This document shows positions 16,595-25,454 of a DNA stretch of 64,000 nucleotides, in pieces. The first letter of the stretch is position 1; every line of letters begins with the position of its first letter. Where the stretch lies: assembly GCF_001620365.2 (NCBI RefSeq), contig NZ_LQMT02000023.1:66371-130370 (forward strand), given 5' to 3'. The notes beneath the pieces were generated by a model. The model saw nothing but the letters and a program-made list of their open reading frames with translations, was not told the origin of the DNA and did not search any database. A program made the translations under genes and the position numbers. Origin of the DNA: Amycolatopsis keratiniphila subsp. keratiniphila (lineage in GTDB: Bacteria > Actinomycetota > Actinomycetes > Mycobacteriales > Pseudonocardiaceae).

Positions 16595-17161
16595 ATGCGG
16601 AAGCTGATCGTCACCGAGAACTGCACGATCGACGGCGTGATCGAGCTGGCGGGCGACTGGTTCAGCCCGGGCGACACCGATCCGGACGTGGACCAGTCCG
16701 ACGTTCTGGCCACGCTCCGGGAACAACGTGAGAATGCCGACGCGTTCCTGCTCGGACGCGTCACCTTCGAGGACATGCGCGGGTACTGGCCGCACCAAAC
16801 CGAAGACACGACAGGCATTTCGGCTTACCTCGACACAGTGAACAAGTACGTCGTCTCGAGCACGCTCACGGAGCCGGAGTGGGAGAACACCACGGTGCTC
16901 TCCGGCGGGCTGCGCTCGGAGATCGAGAATCTGAAGGCCGCCGAAGGCAAGGACATCGTGACCACCGGCAGCATCTCGCTGGTGCGATCGCTCATCGCCG
17001 AGGGGCTCGTCGACGAGTACCGGCTGTTCGTCTATCCCGTCGTGGTCGGCGAGGGCCGTCGGCTGTTCGACGGCGCCACCGGTGTCCCGAAGCTTCGGCT
17101 GGTGGAGGAGAAGGCGTTCGCTTCGGGCGTCGTGCTGCTGCGCTACCGCGCGGCGAACTGA
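16595..17161 (+). CDS. Dihydrofolate reductase/RibD-like family protein
   Basis: 188 residues of the RibD C-terminal (DHFR-like) fold: RKLIVTENCTIDGVIELAGDWF, ADAFLLGRVTFEDMRGYWP, NKYVVSSTLTEPEWENTTVLSG, DIVTTGSISLVRSLIAEGLVDEYRLFVYPVVVGEGRRLF. These stand-alone proteins are NADPH-type reductases of unknown substrate, distinct from FolA and from bifunctional RibD. ATG 16595 (MRKLIV) gives the standard start. Confidence 0.88.
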   Translation: MRKLIVTENCTIDGVIELAGDWFSPGDTDPDVDQSDVLATLREQRENADAFLLGRVTFEDMRGYWPHQTEDTTGISAYLDTVNKYVVSSTLTEPEWENTTVLSGGLRSEIENLKAAEGKDIVTTGSISLVRSLIAEGLVDEYRLFVYPVVVGEGRRLFDGATGVPKLRLVEEKAFASGVVLLRYRAAN

Positions 17162-17257
17162 CGCTTCACCGGGTCGTGCGGCGGGAATTCCCTGCTCACC
17201 CGTCGCTCGGTAATGTCGTGCTCCGGTTCGGCGACGGGAGAACGGCGGAGGTGGCGC

Positions 17258-17629
17258 ATGGTCGACGCGTCGAAGTTCACGGCCGCGGTGTTCCGTCGCG
17301 CGGCGGAACGGCCCGACGTTCCGCCGCGGCTGGCCCGGGCGGCGACCTGCGTCCGGGAAGGCAAATTCACTTGGGAGGAGGTCGCGACAGGGAATTGCGA
17401 GCACCCGCTCGCGCAGGCGCTGTTCGCGCCCAGAGCCCAGGAGAAGCTGTGGCCGTTGCTGGCCGAGGTCGCCGCGGAGCTCGAATCGGAGCCTCCACCG
17501 GCGGAACCCCGGCGCGCGCGACGACCGCCGACGACGGACGACGACTTCAGCGAGTACACCTACCTCGAAGACCTGGCCGAACCGAATACGCGTCCCGCAT
17601 GGCCGCAAAGGCGGGGTCGCGGCCGGTGA
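17258..17629 (+). CDS. Hypothetical actinobacterial protein (123 aa)
   Basis: GGCGGAGG precedes ATG 17258 (MVDASKFTAAVFRRAAERPDVP). The product is helical in its first 80 residues, then Pro/Arg-rich, with an acidic stretch DDDFSEYTYLEDLAEP. No domain recognised and no membrane segment. Confidence 0.6.
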   Translation: MVDASKFTAAVFRRAAERPDVPPRLARAATCVREGKFTWEEVATGNCEHPLAQALFAPRAQEKLWPLLAEVAAELESEPPPAEPRRARRPPTTDDDFSEYTYLEDLAEPNTRPAWPQRRGRGR

Positions 17630-17689
17630 GCGTCCCACGTGAGAAAACCGGATGAGAAGCGCACGGTCCCGCGCGTAGCGTCGGCGACC

Positions 17690-18448
17690 GTGATCAGTGA
17701 GACGGACACAGGAGACGAGGCTTCGGACGGCTGGTTCCCCGAGAGCGTGGCCGCGAACTACGACGATCCGGGCGGGGCGAACGCGCCCGAAGTGGTGACG
17801 CCCGCGGTGGACGTCCTCGAAGATCTGGCCGACGGCCCGGTGCTCGAGTTCGCCGTCGGGACCGGACGGATCGCGATCCCGCTGGCCGCGCGTGGCGTGC
17901 CGGTGAGCGGCATCGAACTGAGCCGCGCGATGGCCGCGCGGATCGAGGGCAAGCCGGGCGGTGACGCGGTCGACGTCACGATCGGAGACATGACCGAAAC
18001 GCGGGTGGACGGCGAATTCTCGTTGGTCTTCCTGGTGTTCAACACGATCGGCAACGTGACCACCCAGGACGGGCAGGTCGACGTCTTCCGGAACGCGGCG
18101 GCGCATCTGCGGCCGGGCGGGCTGTTCCTCGTCGAGGTCGGCCTGCCCGCGCTGCGCCGCCTGCCGCCCGGGCAGGACATCGTCCCGTTCGCGATGGCGC
18201 CCGGTTACGTCGGATTCGACCAGTACGACGTGGTCACGCAGGAGTTCACGTCGAACCACGTCACCGTGACACCGAATGGACAGGGGCGGTTCCACCGCAT
18301 CCCCTTCCGGTACGTCTGGCCTGCCGAACTGGACCTCATGGCCCGCATCGCCGGGATGCGCCTGAAGTACCGCTGGGCGGACTGGGACCGATCGGAGTTC
18401 ACCGCCGAGAGCACCAAACACGTGTCGGTCTGGGAGCGCGATTCGTGA
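17690..18448 (+). CDS. Class I SAM-dependent methyltransferase
   Basis: 252 residues from GTG 17690. SAM-binding motif I is PVLEFAVGTGRIAIPLA (about residue 48), with SGIELSRAMAARI as motif II, DVTIGDMTETRVDGEFSLVFLVFNTIGNV, and a post-motif PGGLFLVEVGLP. It resembles the methyltransferase domain-25/11 group often annotated as small-molecule methyltransferase; the substrate is unknown. The 3' end overlaps the convergent MFS gene by 50 bp. Confidence 0.85.
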   Translation: MISETDTGDEASDGWFPESVAANYDDPGGANAPEVVTPAVDVLEDLADGPVLEFAVGTGRIAIPLAARGVPVSGIELSRAMAARIEGKPGGDAVDVTIGDMTETRVDGEFSLVFLVFNTIGNVTTQDGQVDVFRNAAAHLRPGGLFLVEVGLPALRRLPPGQDIVPFAMAPGYVGFDQYDVVTQEFTSNHVTVTPNGQGRFHRIPFRYVWPAELDLMARIAGMRLKYRWADWDRSEFTAESTKHVSVWERDS

Positions 18449-19799
18449 CGATGACGACCGCGCTGACGGCGAGCAGCGGCAATGCCCACAGCGTCGTCGT
18501 GAGGTAGCCGTTCCGGGCGGGGAGCAACGTTCCGTCCGGAGTGGCAGCGGCGAGGAGAAGGCCGGCGAGACCGCTGCCGACGGCCATCCCGATGCTGCGG
18601 GCGATCTGGTTGATCGAGAGCACGCTGGCCGTTTCCCCTTGGGGCACACCGGCGAGGACGAGCTTCGGCATCACCGCGAAGACACCTCCGACGGCGAAAC
18701 CGAGCAGGGCGATCGCGACGAGGACGAGAAGGAACGACCGGTTGCCGACGGCGAACAGCAGGGCGCTCGCCACGGCGATCACGACCGAGAACGCGTACGT
18801 CCACCGTTCGGTGAGGCGTGCGATGAGCCGCGGGATCGCTTTTCCCGCAACGAATCCGAGCAGTGAGAACGGGATCAGCGCCGCACCCGCGGCGACTCCA
18901 GGAAGCGCGAAGCCGTACTGGGCGCCGGCGGGCGTCTGCACATAACGGGTGAACAAGCTGAACAGCAGGTACAAACCCGCTCCGGCCACGAGAATCGCCA
19001 GGTTCGCACGGAGGATGGCGCTCTGGCCGAGCAACCGAAGGTTCACCAGTGGCGCCGTCGTGCGGAGCTCGACGAACGCCCACCCGACCAGGACCGCGGC
19101 GGAACCGGCGAGAACACCGGCGCCCAGCCACGCGGTCGTCCAGATCGACGGCTCGGCGATGACCAGGAGGAGCCCGAGCGTGCCGAGAGCGAGAAGCAGC
19201 GTGCCGGGGACATCGATCCGAGGAAACTCGCCGGGCGCTTCGGCGGGAAGGAACCGCCAAGCGATGACGAATGCGACAGCGGACAGGAGGAAGCCGAATC
19301 CATAGGCGACACGTAATCCCGCGAGCTGGTCGAGCAGGCTGACCACCGGGTAGCCGACGCCGATACCGACCGTCGACGCGACCGAAAGCGCGGCGATCGT
19401 CGATGTCGCGCGCTCAGGCGGCAGGTGTGTGCGGGCGACGCTCATCAACAGCGCCCCGGCCGCGACCCCGAGCCCTTGGAGGCCGCGGCCGATCAACAGC
19501 GCCGCGTACGGCAGCGGGAGCACGGTCAGCAACCCGCCCGTCACGACCAGGCCCAGGGTGACCAGGATCGTCGCGCGGCGGTACGGGCCGCTGCCGAGCC
19601 TGCCCAGCACCGGACCCGCGATCGCACCGCTGAACAGCGTGACAGTCAAGGTCCACTGCGCGGCGTCCAGCGAGACGTGCATACCCGTGGCGACCGGAGT
19701 GATCAGGGGCGCCCCGACGCTGCCGATCACCGCGCCGGCCAGCGCCGTGCACACCAGCGCGGGGCTCAGCCGTCCGTCGTGCCGGACCGGGACACTCAT
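18399..19799 (-). CDS. MFS multidrug-type transporter
   Basis: 466 residues with 14 hydrophobic segments, the DHA2-like arrangement. Motif-A-like GRLGSGPYRRATI after the second helix, and motif C GVGYPVVSLL in the fifth. A C-terminal block QIARSIGMAVGSGLAGLLL is present. It probably exports a toxic compound. Its ATG overlaps the stop of the upstream TetR gene (ATGA at 19796-19799), so it forms an operon with its likely regulator. Its last 50 bp overlap the convergent methyltransferase gene. Confidence 0.9.
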   Translation of the reverse strand: MSVPVRHDGRLSPALVCTALAGAVIGSVGAPLITPVATGMHVSLDAAQWTLTVTLFSGAIAGPVLGRLGSGPYRRATILVTLGLVVTGGLLTVLPLPYAALLIGRGLQGLGVAAGALLMSVARTHLPPERATSTIAALSVASTVGIGVGYPVVSLLDQLAGLRVAYGFGFLLSAVAFVIAWRFLPAEAPGEFPRIDVPGTLLLALGTLGLLLVIAEPSIWTTAWLGAGVLAGSAAVLVGWAFVELRTTAPLVNLRLLGQSAILRANLAILVAGAGLYLLFSLFTRYVQTPAGAQYGFALPGVAAGAALIPFSLLGFVAGKAIPRLIARLTERWTYAFSVVIAVASALLFAVGNRSFLLVLVAIALLGFAVGGVFAVMPKLVLAGVPQGETASVLSINQIARSIGMAVGSGLAGLLLAAATPDGTLLPARNGYLTTTLWALPLLAVSAVVIVTNRAPRPTRVWCSRR

Positions 19800-20368
19800 C
19801 GGTTCGTCTCGGTGGTGATGTGGGTGAACAGCCCAGGCTGGATCCGGGTGCGGACGCCCTCGGCCCACACGGCGTCGACCTGCTCGACGTCCATCGCGGC
19901 ACCGGTGTTCAGCAACATCCCGAAGGCGAGGAAGGTCTTCACGGTCACCGGGTCGAGTCCGGTGCCGTCCTCGGCCGTGCCCCACATCCGCGCGAAACAC
20001 GACCGCACCGCGTCCCGCACCTCCGGATCGCCACACGCGGCGAAGCCCTGGAGCTGCAACAACAACCCGGTCCGGTCGGCCAGCAGGTCGTAGTACTGCG
20101 CGCCCATCGCCGAGAGCGCGGCCAGGCCGGTCTTCCCGTCGCCCGCGTCTCGCATCGCGTCGCTGAGCCGCTCGAACGCGGCCTGGACCAGCTCCAGGAA
20201 CAGGGCCTTCTTCGTCCCGAACATCCGGAAGACGTACGCCTGCGTGATCCCCGCCGTCTTCGCGATCGCTTCCGTCGACGCCCCGTGCAGCCCGTGTTCC
20301 GCGAACTCCTGCGCGGCGATGGCCAGCACCTGGGCACGTCGTTCGGGTCCACTCATCCGTCCAGCCAT
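19796..20368 (-). CDS. TetR-family transcriptional regulator
   Basis: 190 residues. HTH: RRAQVLAIAAQEFAEHGLHGASTEAIAKTAGITQAYVFRMFGTKKALFLELV (residues 10-60). The C-terminal domain GLLLQLQGFAACGDPEVRDAVRSCFARMW is typical of regulators of efflux pumps. The GAGGG just before ATG 20368 is very close, so ATG 20356 (MSGPERR) is an alternative start. It is cotranscribed with the MFS gene. A 21-bp dyad ten bases upstream is its probable operator. Confidence 0.9.
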   Translation of the reverse strand: MAGRMSGPERRAQVLAIAAQEFAEHGLHGASTEAIAKTAGITQAYVFRMFGTKKALFLELVQAAFERLSDAMRDAGDGKTGLAALSAMGAQYYDLLADRTGLLLQLQGFAACGDPEVRDAVRSCFARMWGTAEDGTGLDPVTVKTFLAFGMLLNTGAAMDVEQVDAVWAEGVRTRIQPGLFTHITTETNR

Positions 20369-20377
20369 CCCTCTAAG

Positions 20378-20398
20378 TTACTGGTTACTAACCACTAA
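20378..20398. promoter_or_regulatory. 21-bp dyad operator of the tetR-MFS operon
   Basis: TTACTGGTTA (20378-20387), one central base, then TAACCACTAA (20389-20398). The arms pair with a single mismatch. Its size and position just upstream of the tetR start are typical of TetR autoregulation. Confidence 0.7.
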
Positions 20399-20414
20399 CT
20401 AAAGGTGGGCGACG

Positions 20415-20455
20415 CAACAAACAAAGCGGCCCCGTGACTGGGTCACGAGGCCGCT
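20415..20455 (-). terminator. Intrinsic terminator after tRNA-Tyr
   Basis: On the minus strand a 14-bp stem (20455-20442 with 20438-20425, one mismatch) is followed by TTTGTTTGTT. It begins seven bases past the tRNA 3' end. Confidence 0.85.
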
Positions 20456-20461
20456 CTGGTG

Positions 20462-20543
20462 TGGCGAGTGAGGGATTCGAACCCCCGAAGGCAGTGCCGT
20501 CTGATTTACAGTCAGATCCCTTTGGCCGCTCGGGCAACTCGCC
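20462..20543 (-). tRNA. tRNA-Tyr (anticodon GTA)
   Basis: The 82-base minus-strand sequence begins GGCGAGTTGCCCGAGCGGCC and ends CTCGCCA. Acceptor GGCGAGT pairs with ACTCGCC. The anticodon loop CTGTAAATC holds GTA, a class II variable arm follows, and the T-loop GGTTCGAATCC is intact. The final CCA is not encoded. Confidence 0.95.
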
Positions 20544-20662
20544 GTGGCCGGGTGTCCCCGGCCGAGACGAAAGAATACCCAATGCCGTGGCGGGCCGGTC
20601 AACCGGGTTCCGCAGGGCTAGGGTGGAAGCTCCTGACAAGCGAGTACGAGGTGTGAGAACAC

Positions 20663-21154
20663 GTGGCGGATCCCTCTTTCGACGTGGTGAGCAAGGTCGA
20701 TCGCCAGGAGGTGGACAACGCCCTGAACCAGGCCAGCAAGGAACTCGGTACACGGTTCGACTTCCGGGGTACCGGGACCAAGATCGACTGGTCCGGCGAG
20801 GAGGCGATCGCGATCGAGTCCGAGACCGAGGAGCGGGCGCTGGCGGCGGTCGAGGTGTTCAAGGAGAAGCTGATCAAGCGCGGCATCTCCCTGAAGGCCT
20901 TCGAGGCGGGCGAGCCGGCGCTGTCCGGCAAGATCTACAAGATCGGCGGCAAGATCCTGCAGGGGATCGCGTCGGACAAGGCGAAGCAGATCGCCAAGTT
21001 CATCCGTGACGAAGGCCCCAAGGGCGTCCAGGCGCAGATCCAGGGCGACCAGCTGCGGGTGTCCGGCAAGAAGAAGGACCAGCTGCAGGACGTGATCGCC
21101 TTGCTGAAGGGCAAGGACTTCGAGATCGCGCTGCAGTTCACGAACTACCGCTGA
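20663..21154 (+). CDS. yajQ: YajQ-family nucleotide-binding protein (DUF520)
   Basis: 163 residues, full length for YajQ: MADPSFDVVSKVDRQEVDNALNQASKELGTRFDFRGT at the N-terminus and DQLRVSGKKKDQLQDVIALLK near the C-terminus, the two ferredoxin-like halves of the family. YajQ homologues bind nucleotides, and in Xanthomonas one binds c-di-GMP; whether this one does is unknown. GTG 20663 follows GAGGTGTGAG. A hairpin follows the stop. Confidence 0.92.
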   Translation: MADPSFDVVSKVDRQEVDNALNQASKELGTRFDFRGTGTKIDWSGEEAIAIESETEERALAAVEVFKEKLIKRGISLKAFEAGEPALSGKIYKIGGKILQGIASDKAKQIAKFIRDEGPKGVQAQIQGDQLRVSGKKKDQLQDVIALLKGKDFEIALQFTNYR

Positions 21155-21165
21155 GCACGGCGACG

Positions 21166-21198
21166 ACGAGGCCACCTTCGGCGGAAGGTGGCCTTCGT
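21166..21198. terminator. Stem-loop terminator after yajQ
   Basis: ACGAGGCCACCTTC pairs with GAAGGTGGCCTTCGT (one bulged base) around a short loop, between the convergent yajQ and lipoprotein genes. Confidence 0.75.
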
Positions 21199-21203
21199 CA
21201 TGT

Positions 21204-21878
21204 CTAGGACGCGGTGACCGTCCAGGTCCCGTCGCCTTCCACCGACACGAAGGCCGGACCGGTCACGGGCACGCTGCCCTTGTAGTCGCCGAGCTGGTTC
21301 ACGGGGAGTTCCGAGTAGTCGCCGCTGTGCACCCACACCGCCGTGCGGCCGCTGTTCTTGGTGGTGACGGCGACCGACGAAACGCCATCGGGCGCGGCGA
21401 AGACCGCTTCGCTCTTGCCGGACAGGGGCTTGCCCGGCGTGAGCACGGGCAAACCGCTTTCGTCGGTGATGGTCAGCGTCCAGGCGGCGTTGGCCTTGAC
21501 GGTGAACGTCTTCGCCTGACGGCCGGGCATGTCGTTGATCCACTGCGTGCCCTTGTACGGGCCGATGTCGTTGACGATCAGCTCGTTCTCCGTGTTGACC
21601 GCGACGTGCCCGGAACACTTCGGACAGTCGAAGGTCACAAAGCCGATGCGCGACGGCCAGGTCATCGGGACCGACGCGTTCCCCTTCCCCGAATGTTTCT
21701 CCTCCGGCTGCGGGCCGGGCTTCGGGGTGGTGGTCGGTGTGGGGGTCGTCGATGGCGAGCGCAGCCCTTCCGGAGCGGCCGCCCGCGGGACGACGCGGCC
21801 CAGAGCCGACGGTGAGCAGGCCACCAGGCCCGCGGTCAGCAGCACGGCACTCGCGGCCGCGCACAAGCGCCTGATCAC
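21204..21878 (-). CDS. Secreted lipoprotein of unknown function
   Basis: 224 residues from GTG 21878, chosen because AGGGGG lies six bases upstream. The signal peptide MIRRLCAAASAVLLTAGLVAC ends in lipobox LVAC (Cys21). A Pro/Thr linker (about 40-60) follows, then two beta-rich repeats with the pattern GTQWINDMPGRQAKTFTVKANAAWTLTI and GPAFVSVEGDGTWTV. A CPKC pair near residue 82 could form a disulfide or bind metal. Repeats of this kind resemble small extracytoplasmic sensor or adhesion domains; no function assigned. Confidence 0.8.
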   Translation of the reverse strand: MIRRLCAAASAVLLTAGLVACSPSALGRVVPRAAAPEGLRSPSTTPTPTTTPKPGPQPEEKHSGKGNASVPMTWPSRIGFVTFDCPKCSGHVAVNTENELIVNDIGPYKGTQWINDMPGRQAKTFTVKANAAWTLTITDESGLPVLTPGKPLSGKSEAVFAAPDGVSSVAVTTKNSGRTAVWVHSGDYSELPVNQLGDYKGSVPVTGPAFVSVEGDGTWTVTAS

Positions 21879-22062
21879 GTGTTTCCCCCTAGTCGAACCC
21901 GTCATCCGATCTTCGCCCGCCGATAGCCCAGCGTTACCGGTCCACCCGGCCGAGCGATTCAGGCCACTCGGACGTGGGTTTCCGCCGCAACGCCTTCTCG
22001 GGAGCCCGAAAGGGACAAAAGCCCGTGTTGTAATCCGGCGATCGCGTTCGAGGAAGGTCACG

Positions 22063-23211
22063 ATGAGACGCCGTTCCAGCTCCGCACTCGCCTTCGCGCT
22101 GTCACTCACGGTGATCGCGTCCCTGTTCACGTCCGCGCAGGCCGCGGAGCGCCAACAGCTCGTGCCCGGCTACGGCTCGTACCCGCGGCTCATCCGGCTG
22201 GAGCATTCCTCGATCGGCCGCGGCCGCATCCTCGCGTCGCTGACCAGCGAAGACGCGAGCGGCAAGTTCACCCCGATCATGGAGAGCACCGACGAGGGCC
22301 AGACCTTCCACAAGATCGGCGAGGTCCGCGACCGCGACGGTCGCCGCGGCATGTGCTGCGGAACGCTGTACGAACTGCCGCAGCGGGTCGGCAGGCTTCG
22401 CGCGGGCACCCTGCTGTGGGCCGCGAGCTACCGGCAGGACGCCGGTCCGCAACGGCGGATCGGCATCAGGATCTGGTACAGCCGCGACGCCGGCCGCTCG
22501 TGGGCCTTCCTGTCCGAGGCCGCCCGTTCGCACAACCACGACGGCATCTGGGAGCCGGAGTTCGTCGTCGACGCGGGTGGCACGCTGTGGCTGCACTACG
22601 CCGACGAGACCGAGGCGCCGCAGTTCGCGCAGGTGATGAACCGGGTCGCCTCCACCGACGGGGTGAACTGGGGCACCAAACAGCGCACGATGGCCATCCC
22701 GCCGCATCGGGTGCGGCCCGGGATGCCGATCATCCGCCGCCTCCCCGACGGCCGGTACTACCTGGCCTACGAGATCTGCAACTACCGCGACCGCTACTGC
22801 GACCCGTACTTCAAGATCTCCTCCGACGGGGCCAACTGGGGCGATCCCCTCGATCCCGGCACGCGCGTCACCACCGCCAGCGGCAACTACTTCCAGCACG
22901 CGCAGACGATCACGCTGTTCCCCGGCGGGCCGAACGGGGTGCGGCTGGTGATGGTCGGGCAGATCTACACCAACGCCGCCGGCGTCCCGCAGCCCAAGAA
23001 CGGCCAGGTCCTGCTGGCCAACGACAACTTCGGCGCCGGGCACTGGTACGAGCTGCCCGCGCCCGTGCACATCGTCGGGATCCACAACAACTTCTGCCCC
23101 AACTACAGCTCGACGCTGCTGCCGGTCGACGGCGGCAAGAACGTGTTGCAGATCTCCACCGAATACAACCTCGGCTGCAAGGCGTATTTCGCGAAGGGTC
23201 CGGCGTTCTGA
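22063..23211 (+). CDS. Secreted sialidase-like (BNR repeat) protein
   Basis: 382 residues. Signal peptide residues 1-27 (MRRRSSSALAFALSLTVIASLFTSAQA). The mature protein is a six-bladed-propeller candidate with Asp-box-like motifs STDEGQTFHKIG, SRDAGRSWAFLS, STDGVNWGT and SSDGANWGD. RLIRLEHSSIGRGRILAS and WEPEFVVDAGGTLWLHYADE resemble exo-alpha-sialidase family sequences, although the full arginine triad cannot be confirmed by eye. GAGGAAGG precedes ATG 22063. Probably an extracellular glycan-binding or hydrolytic protein. Confidence 0.82.
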   Translation: MRRRSSSALAFALSLTVIASLFTSAQAAERQQLVPGYGSYPRLIRLEHSSIGRGRILASLTSEDASGKFTPIMESTDEGQTFHKIGEVRDRDGRRGMCCGTLYELPQRVGRLRAGTLLWAASYRQDAGPQRRIGIRIWYSRDAGRSWAFLSEAARSHNHDGIWEPEFVVDAGGTLWLHYADETEAPQFAQVMNRVASTDGVNWGTKQRTMAIPPHRVRPGMPIIRRLPDGRYYLAYEICNYRDRYCDPYFKISSDGANWGDPLDPGTRVTTASGNYFQHAQTITLFPGGPNGVRLVMVGQIYTNAAGVPQPKNGQVLLANDNFGAGHWYELPAPVHIVGIHNNFCPNYSSTLLPVDGGKNVLQISTEYNLGCKAYFAKGPAF

Positions 23212-23263
23212 GCACCCGGTAGTGTGAGGTCCCGAGCGATCGGTTACGAAGCGGGGGCATCGC

Positions 23264-24145
23264 ATGAAGGGCATCGTGCTGGCCGGGGGCAGTGGGACGC
23301 GTCTGCATCCCATCACCCAGGCGATATCGAAACAACTGCTACCGGTCTACGACAAACCGATGATCTACTACCCGATCTCGGTGCTGATGTTCGCCGGGAT
23401 CCGGGAGATTCTGATCATCTCGACCCCCGTCGACCTGCCGCATTTCCGGCGGCTGCTCGGCGACGGCAGCCAGTTCGGGCTCAGCTTCGGCTACGCCGAG
23501 CAGGCCGCCCCGAACGGGCTGGCCGAGGCGTTCGTCATCGGCGCGGACTTCGTCGGCGACGACGACGTCGCGCTCGTGCTCGGTGACAACATCTTCTACG
23601 GCCAGGGGTTCTCCAGCAGGCTGCAGGCCGCGGCGACCGCGCTCGACGGCTGCGTGCTGTTCGGCTACCCGGTCAAGGACCCGCAGCGGTACGGCGTCGG
23701 GGAGATCGACGCCGACGGCAAGCTCCTTTCCATCGAGGAGAAGCCCGCGAAGCCGAAGTCGAACAAGGCCATCACCGGCCTGTACTTCTACGACAACCAG
23801 GTCGTCGAGATCGCCCGTGACCTCAAGCCCTCCCCGCGCGGCGAGCTGGAGATCACGGACGTCAACCTCACCTACCTGCGGCAGGACCGCGCGACCCTGA
23901 TCGACCTCGGCCGCGGGTTCGCGTGGCTCGACACCGGAACGCACGACTCGCTGCTGGAGGCGGGCCAGTTCGTGCAGGTCCTCGAACACCGGACGGGTGT
24001 CCGGATCGCCTGCCTCGAAGAAGTCGCGCTGCGTATGGGCTTCATCGACGCGGAGCAATGCTTCGCGCTCGGGGCGAAGCTGGCGAAGTCCGGCTACGGC
24101 GAATATCTGATGAACGTCGCGCGCACCCAGGGTGCTACCGGCTGA
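23264..24145 (+). CDS. rmlA: Glucose-1-phosphate thymidylyltransferase
   Basis: 293 residues, standard for RmlA/RfbA. Nucleotide-binding signature MKGIVLAGGSGTRLHPIT, then QLLPVYDKPMIYYPISVLMFAGIREILIISTP, ALVLGDNIFYG, EEKPAKPKSNKAITGLYFYDN and GFAWLDTGTHDSLLEA. It makes dTDP-glucose from dTTP and glucose-1-phosphate, the first step to dTDP-deoxysugars. It stands apart from the polysaccharide locus by 9 kb and no rmlB or rmlD is adjacent. Its 3' end overlaps the convergent LLM gene by 11 bp. Confidence 0.96.
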   Translation: MKGIVLAGGSGTRLHPITQAISKQLLPVYDKPMIYYPISVLMFAGIREILIISTPVDLPHFRRLLGDGSQFGLSFGYAEQAAPNGLAEAFVIGADFVGDDDVALVLGDNIFYGQGFSSRLQAAATALDGCVLFGYPVKDPQRYGVGEIDADGKLLSIEEKPAKPKSNKAITGLYFYDNQVVEIARDLKPSPRGELEITDVNLTYLRQDRATLIDLGRGFAWLDTGTHDSLLEAGQFVQVLEHRTGVRIACLEEVALRMGFIDAEQCFALGAKLAKSGYGEYLMNVARTQGATG

Positions 24146-25451
24146 ACAGGTGTTCCCGCAGGGTGTCGCCGGTGTAGTCGGTGCGGAAGACACCCCGCTC
24201 CTGAAGCTGCGGGACGACGTCGTCGACGAACGCGTCCAGCCCGCCCGGGGTCAGATGCGGCACCAGCACGAAGCCGTCGGCGGCGTCGCTCCGGACGTAC
24301 TCGTCGATCGATTCCGCGACCTGCCGGGCGGTGCCGACGAACTGCTGGCGCGCGGTCACCTCGATGACCAGTTCGCGGATGGAGAGCTTCTTCTCCTCCG
24401 CGATCGCCCGCCATTTCGCGGCCACGGCCAGCGGATCCTTCTCGTGCCGGACCCGGCCCCAGGTCAGCGGTTCGGCGTCGGGGTCCGGGTCGATCTCGGG
24501 GAGCGGGCCGTCGGCGTCGTAGGCGGAGAGGTCGCGGCTCCAGACCTGTTCGAGGAACTGGATCGCGGTCGCCGGGCGCACCTGCTGATAGCGGATCTCG
24601 CGGGCCTGATCATGCGCGTCCTCCTCGGTGTCGCCGAGGACGAAGGTCGCGGCGGGCATGATCAGCAGCTCGCCGGGCTCGCGGCCGTAGGCGGGCAGCC
24701 GTCGCTTGACGTCGGCGAAGAACTCCTTGCCGCTCTCCAGTGAACCGTGGCGGCTGAAGATGACGTCGGCGGTCTTCGCGGCGAACTCCCTGCCCTCGTC
24801 GGAATCCCCGGCTTGGATGACGATCGGCTGGCCCTGCGGGGTCCTCGGGACGGTGAACTCGCCGCGGATGTCGAACTGCGGTCCGCTGTGGACAAAGTGG
24901 CCGATGCCGCGGGCGAAGACGCCGTTCTCCTTGTCCCCCACCAGCGCGTCGGGCGCCCAGCTGTCCCACAGCTCACGCACGGTGGCGAGGAATTCCTCGG
25001 CGCGGCGATAGCGGTCTTCGCGTTTCAAGAAGCCGCCACGGCGGAAATTCTGGCCCGTCCACGCGTCCGGTGACGTGACGACGTTCCACGCGGCGCGGCC
25101 GCCGGAGAGGTGGTCGATGCTCGCGACCTGGCGCGCGACCTCGTACGGCTCGTTGAAGGTGGACGACAGCGTGCCCGCGAGGCCGAGCCGGGTGGTGACC
25201 GCGGAGAGCGCGGCCAGCACGGTGGTGGTGTTCGGCCGCCCGACGACGTCGGAGTCGAGGATCTTGCCCGCGTGTTCGCGCAGGCGCAGGCCCTCGGCGA
25301 GGAACAGGAAGTCGAATTTGCCCCGCTCGGCCGTGCGTGCGAGATGCTCGAAGGACGAAAAGTCGATTTGGCTACCCGAACGCGGGTCGCTCCACACGGT
25401 CGTGTTGTTGACGCCGGGGAAGTGCGCGGCGAGTTTGACCTGTTTGGGCAT
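24135..25451 (-). CDS. LLM-class FMN-dependent monooxygenase (NtaA/SnaA/DszA type)
   Basis: 438 residues. Matches the NtaA/SnaA/SoxA(DszA) branch of the bacterial luciferase-like family: KLAAHFPGVNNTTVWSDP, FSSFEHLARTAERGKFDFLFLAEGLRLR, SSTFNEPYEVARQVASIDHLSGGRAAWNVVTSPDAWTGQNF, ERYRRAEEF-type and GQPIVIQAGDSDEGREFAAKTADVIFS. Uses reduced FMN supplied by a partner reductase to oxidise a sulfur- or nitrogen-containing organic compound; the substrate is unknown. Downstream of, and only three bases from, a second LLM gene, so the pair is an operon. Confidence 0.92.
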   Translation of the reverse strand: MPKQVKLAAHFPGVNNTTVWSDPRSGSQIDFSSFEHLARTAERGKFDFLFLAEGLRLREHAGKILDSDVVGRPNTTTVLAALSAVTTRLGLAGTLSSTFNEPYEVARQVASIDHLSGGRAAWNVVTSPDAWTGQNFRRGGFLKREDRYRRAEEFLATVRELWDSWAPDALVGDKENGVFARGIGHFVHSGPQFDIRGEFTVPRTPQGQPIVIQAGDSDEGREFAAKTADVIFSRHGSLESGKEFFADVKRRLPAYGREPGELLIMPAATFVLGDTEEDAHDQAREIRYQQVRPATAIQFLEQVWSRDLSAYDADGPLPEIDPDPDAEPLTWGRVRHEKDPLAVAAKWRAIAEEKKLSIRELVIEVTARQQFVGTARQVAESIDEYVRSDAADGFVLVPHLTPGGLDAFVDDVVPQLQERGVFRTDYTGDTLREHLFSR

Positions 25452-25454
25452 TTG

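Noticed and set aside
16025..18649. 874-codon open frame on the minus strand
   Set aside because: Runs antisense through four genes with good starts and domains; low-complexity composition.
20663..21154. Functional link between YajQ and the EAL protein through c-di-GMP
   Set aside because: The genes are 18 kb apart and c-di-GMP binding by this YajQ cannot be read from the sequence.
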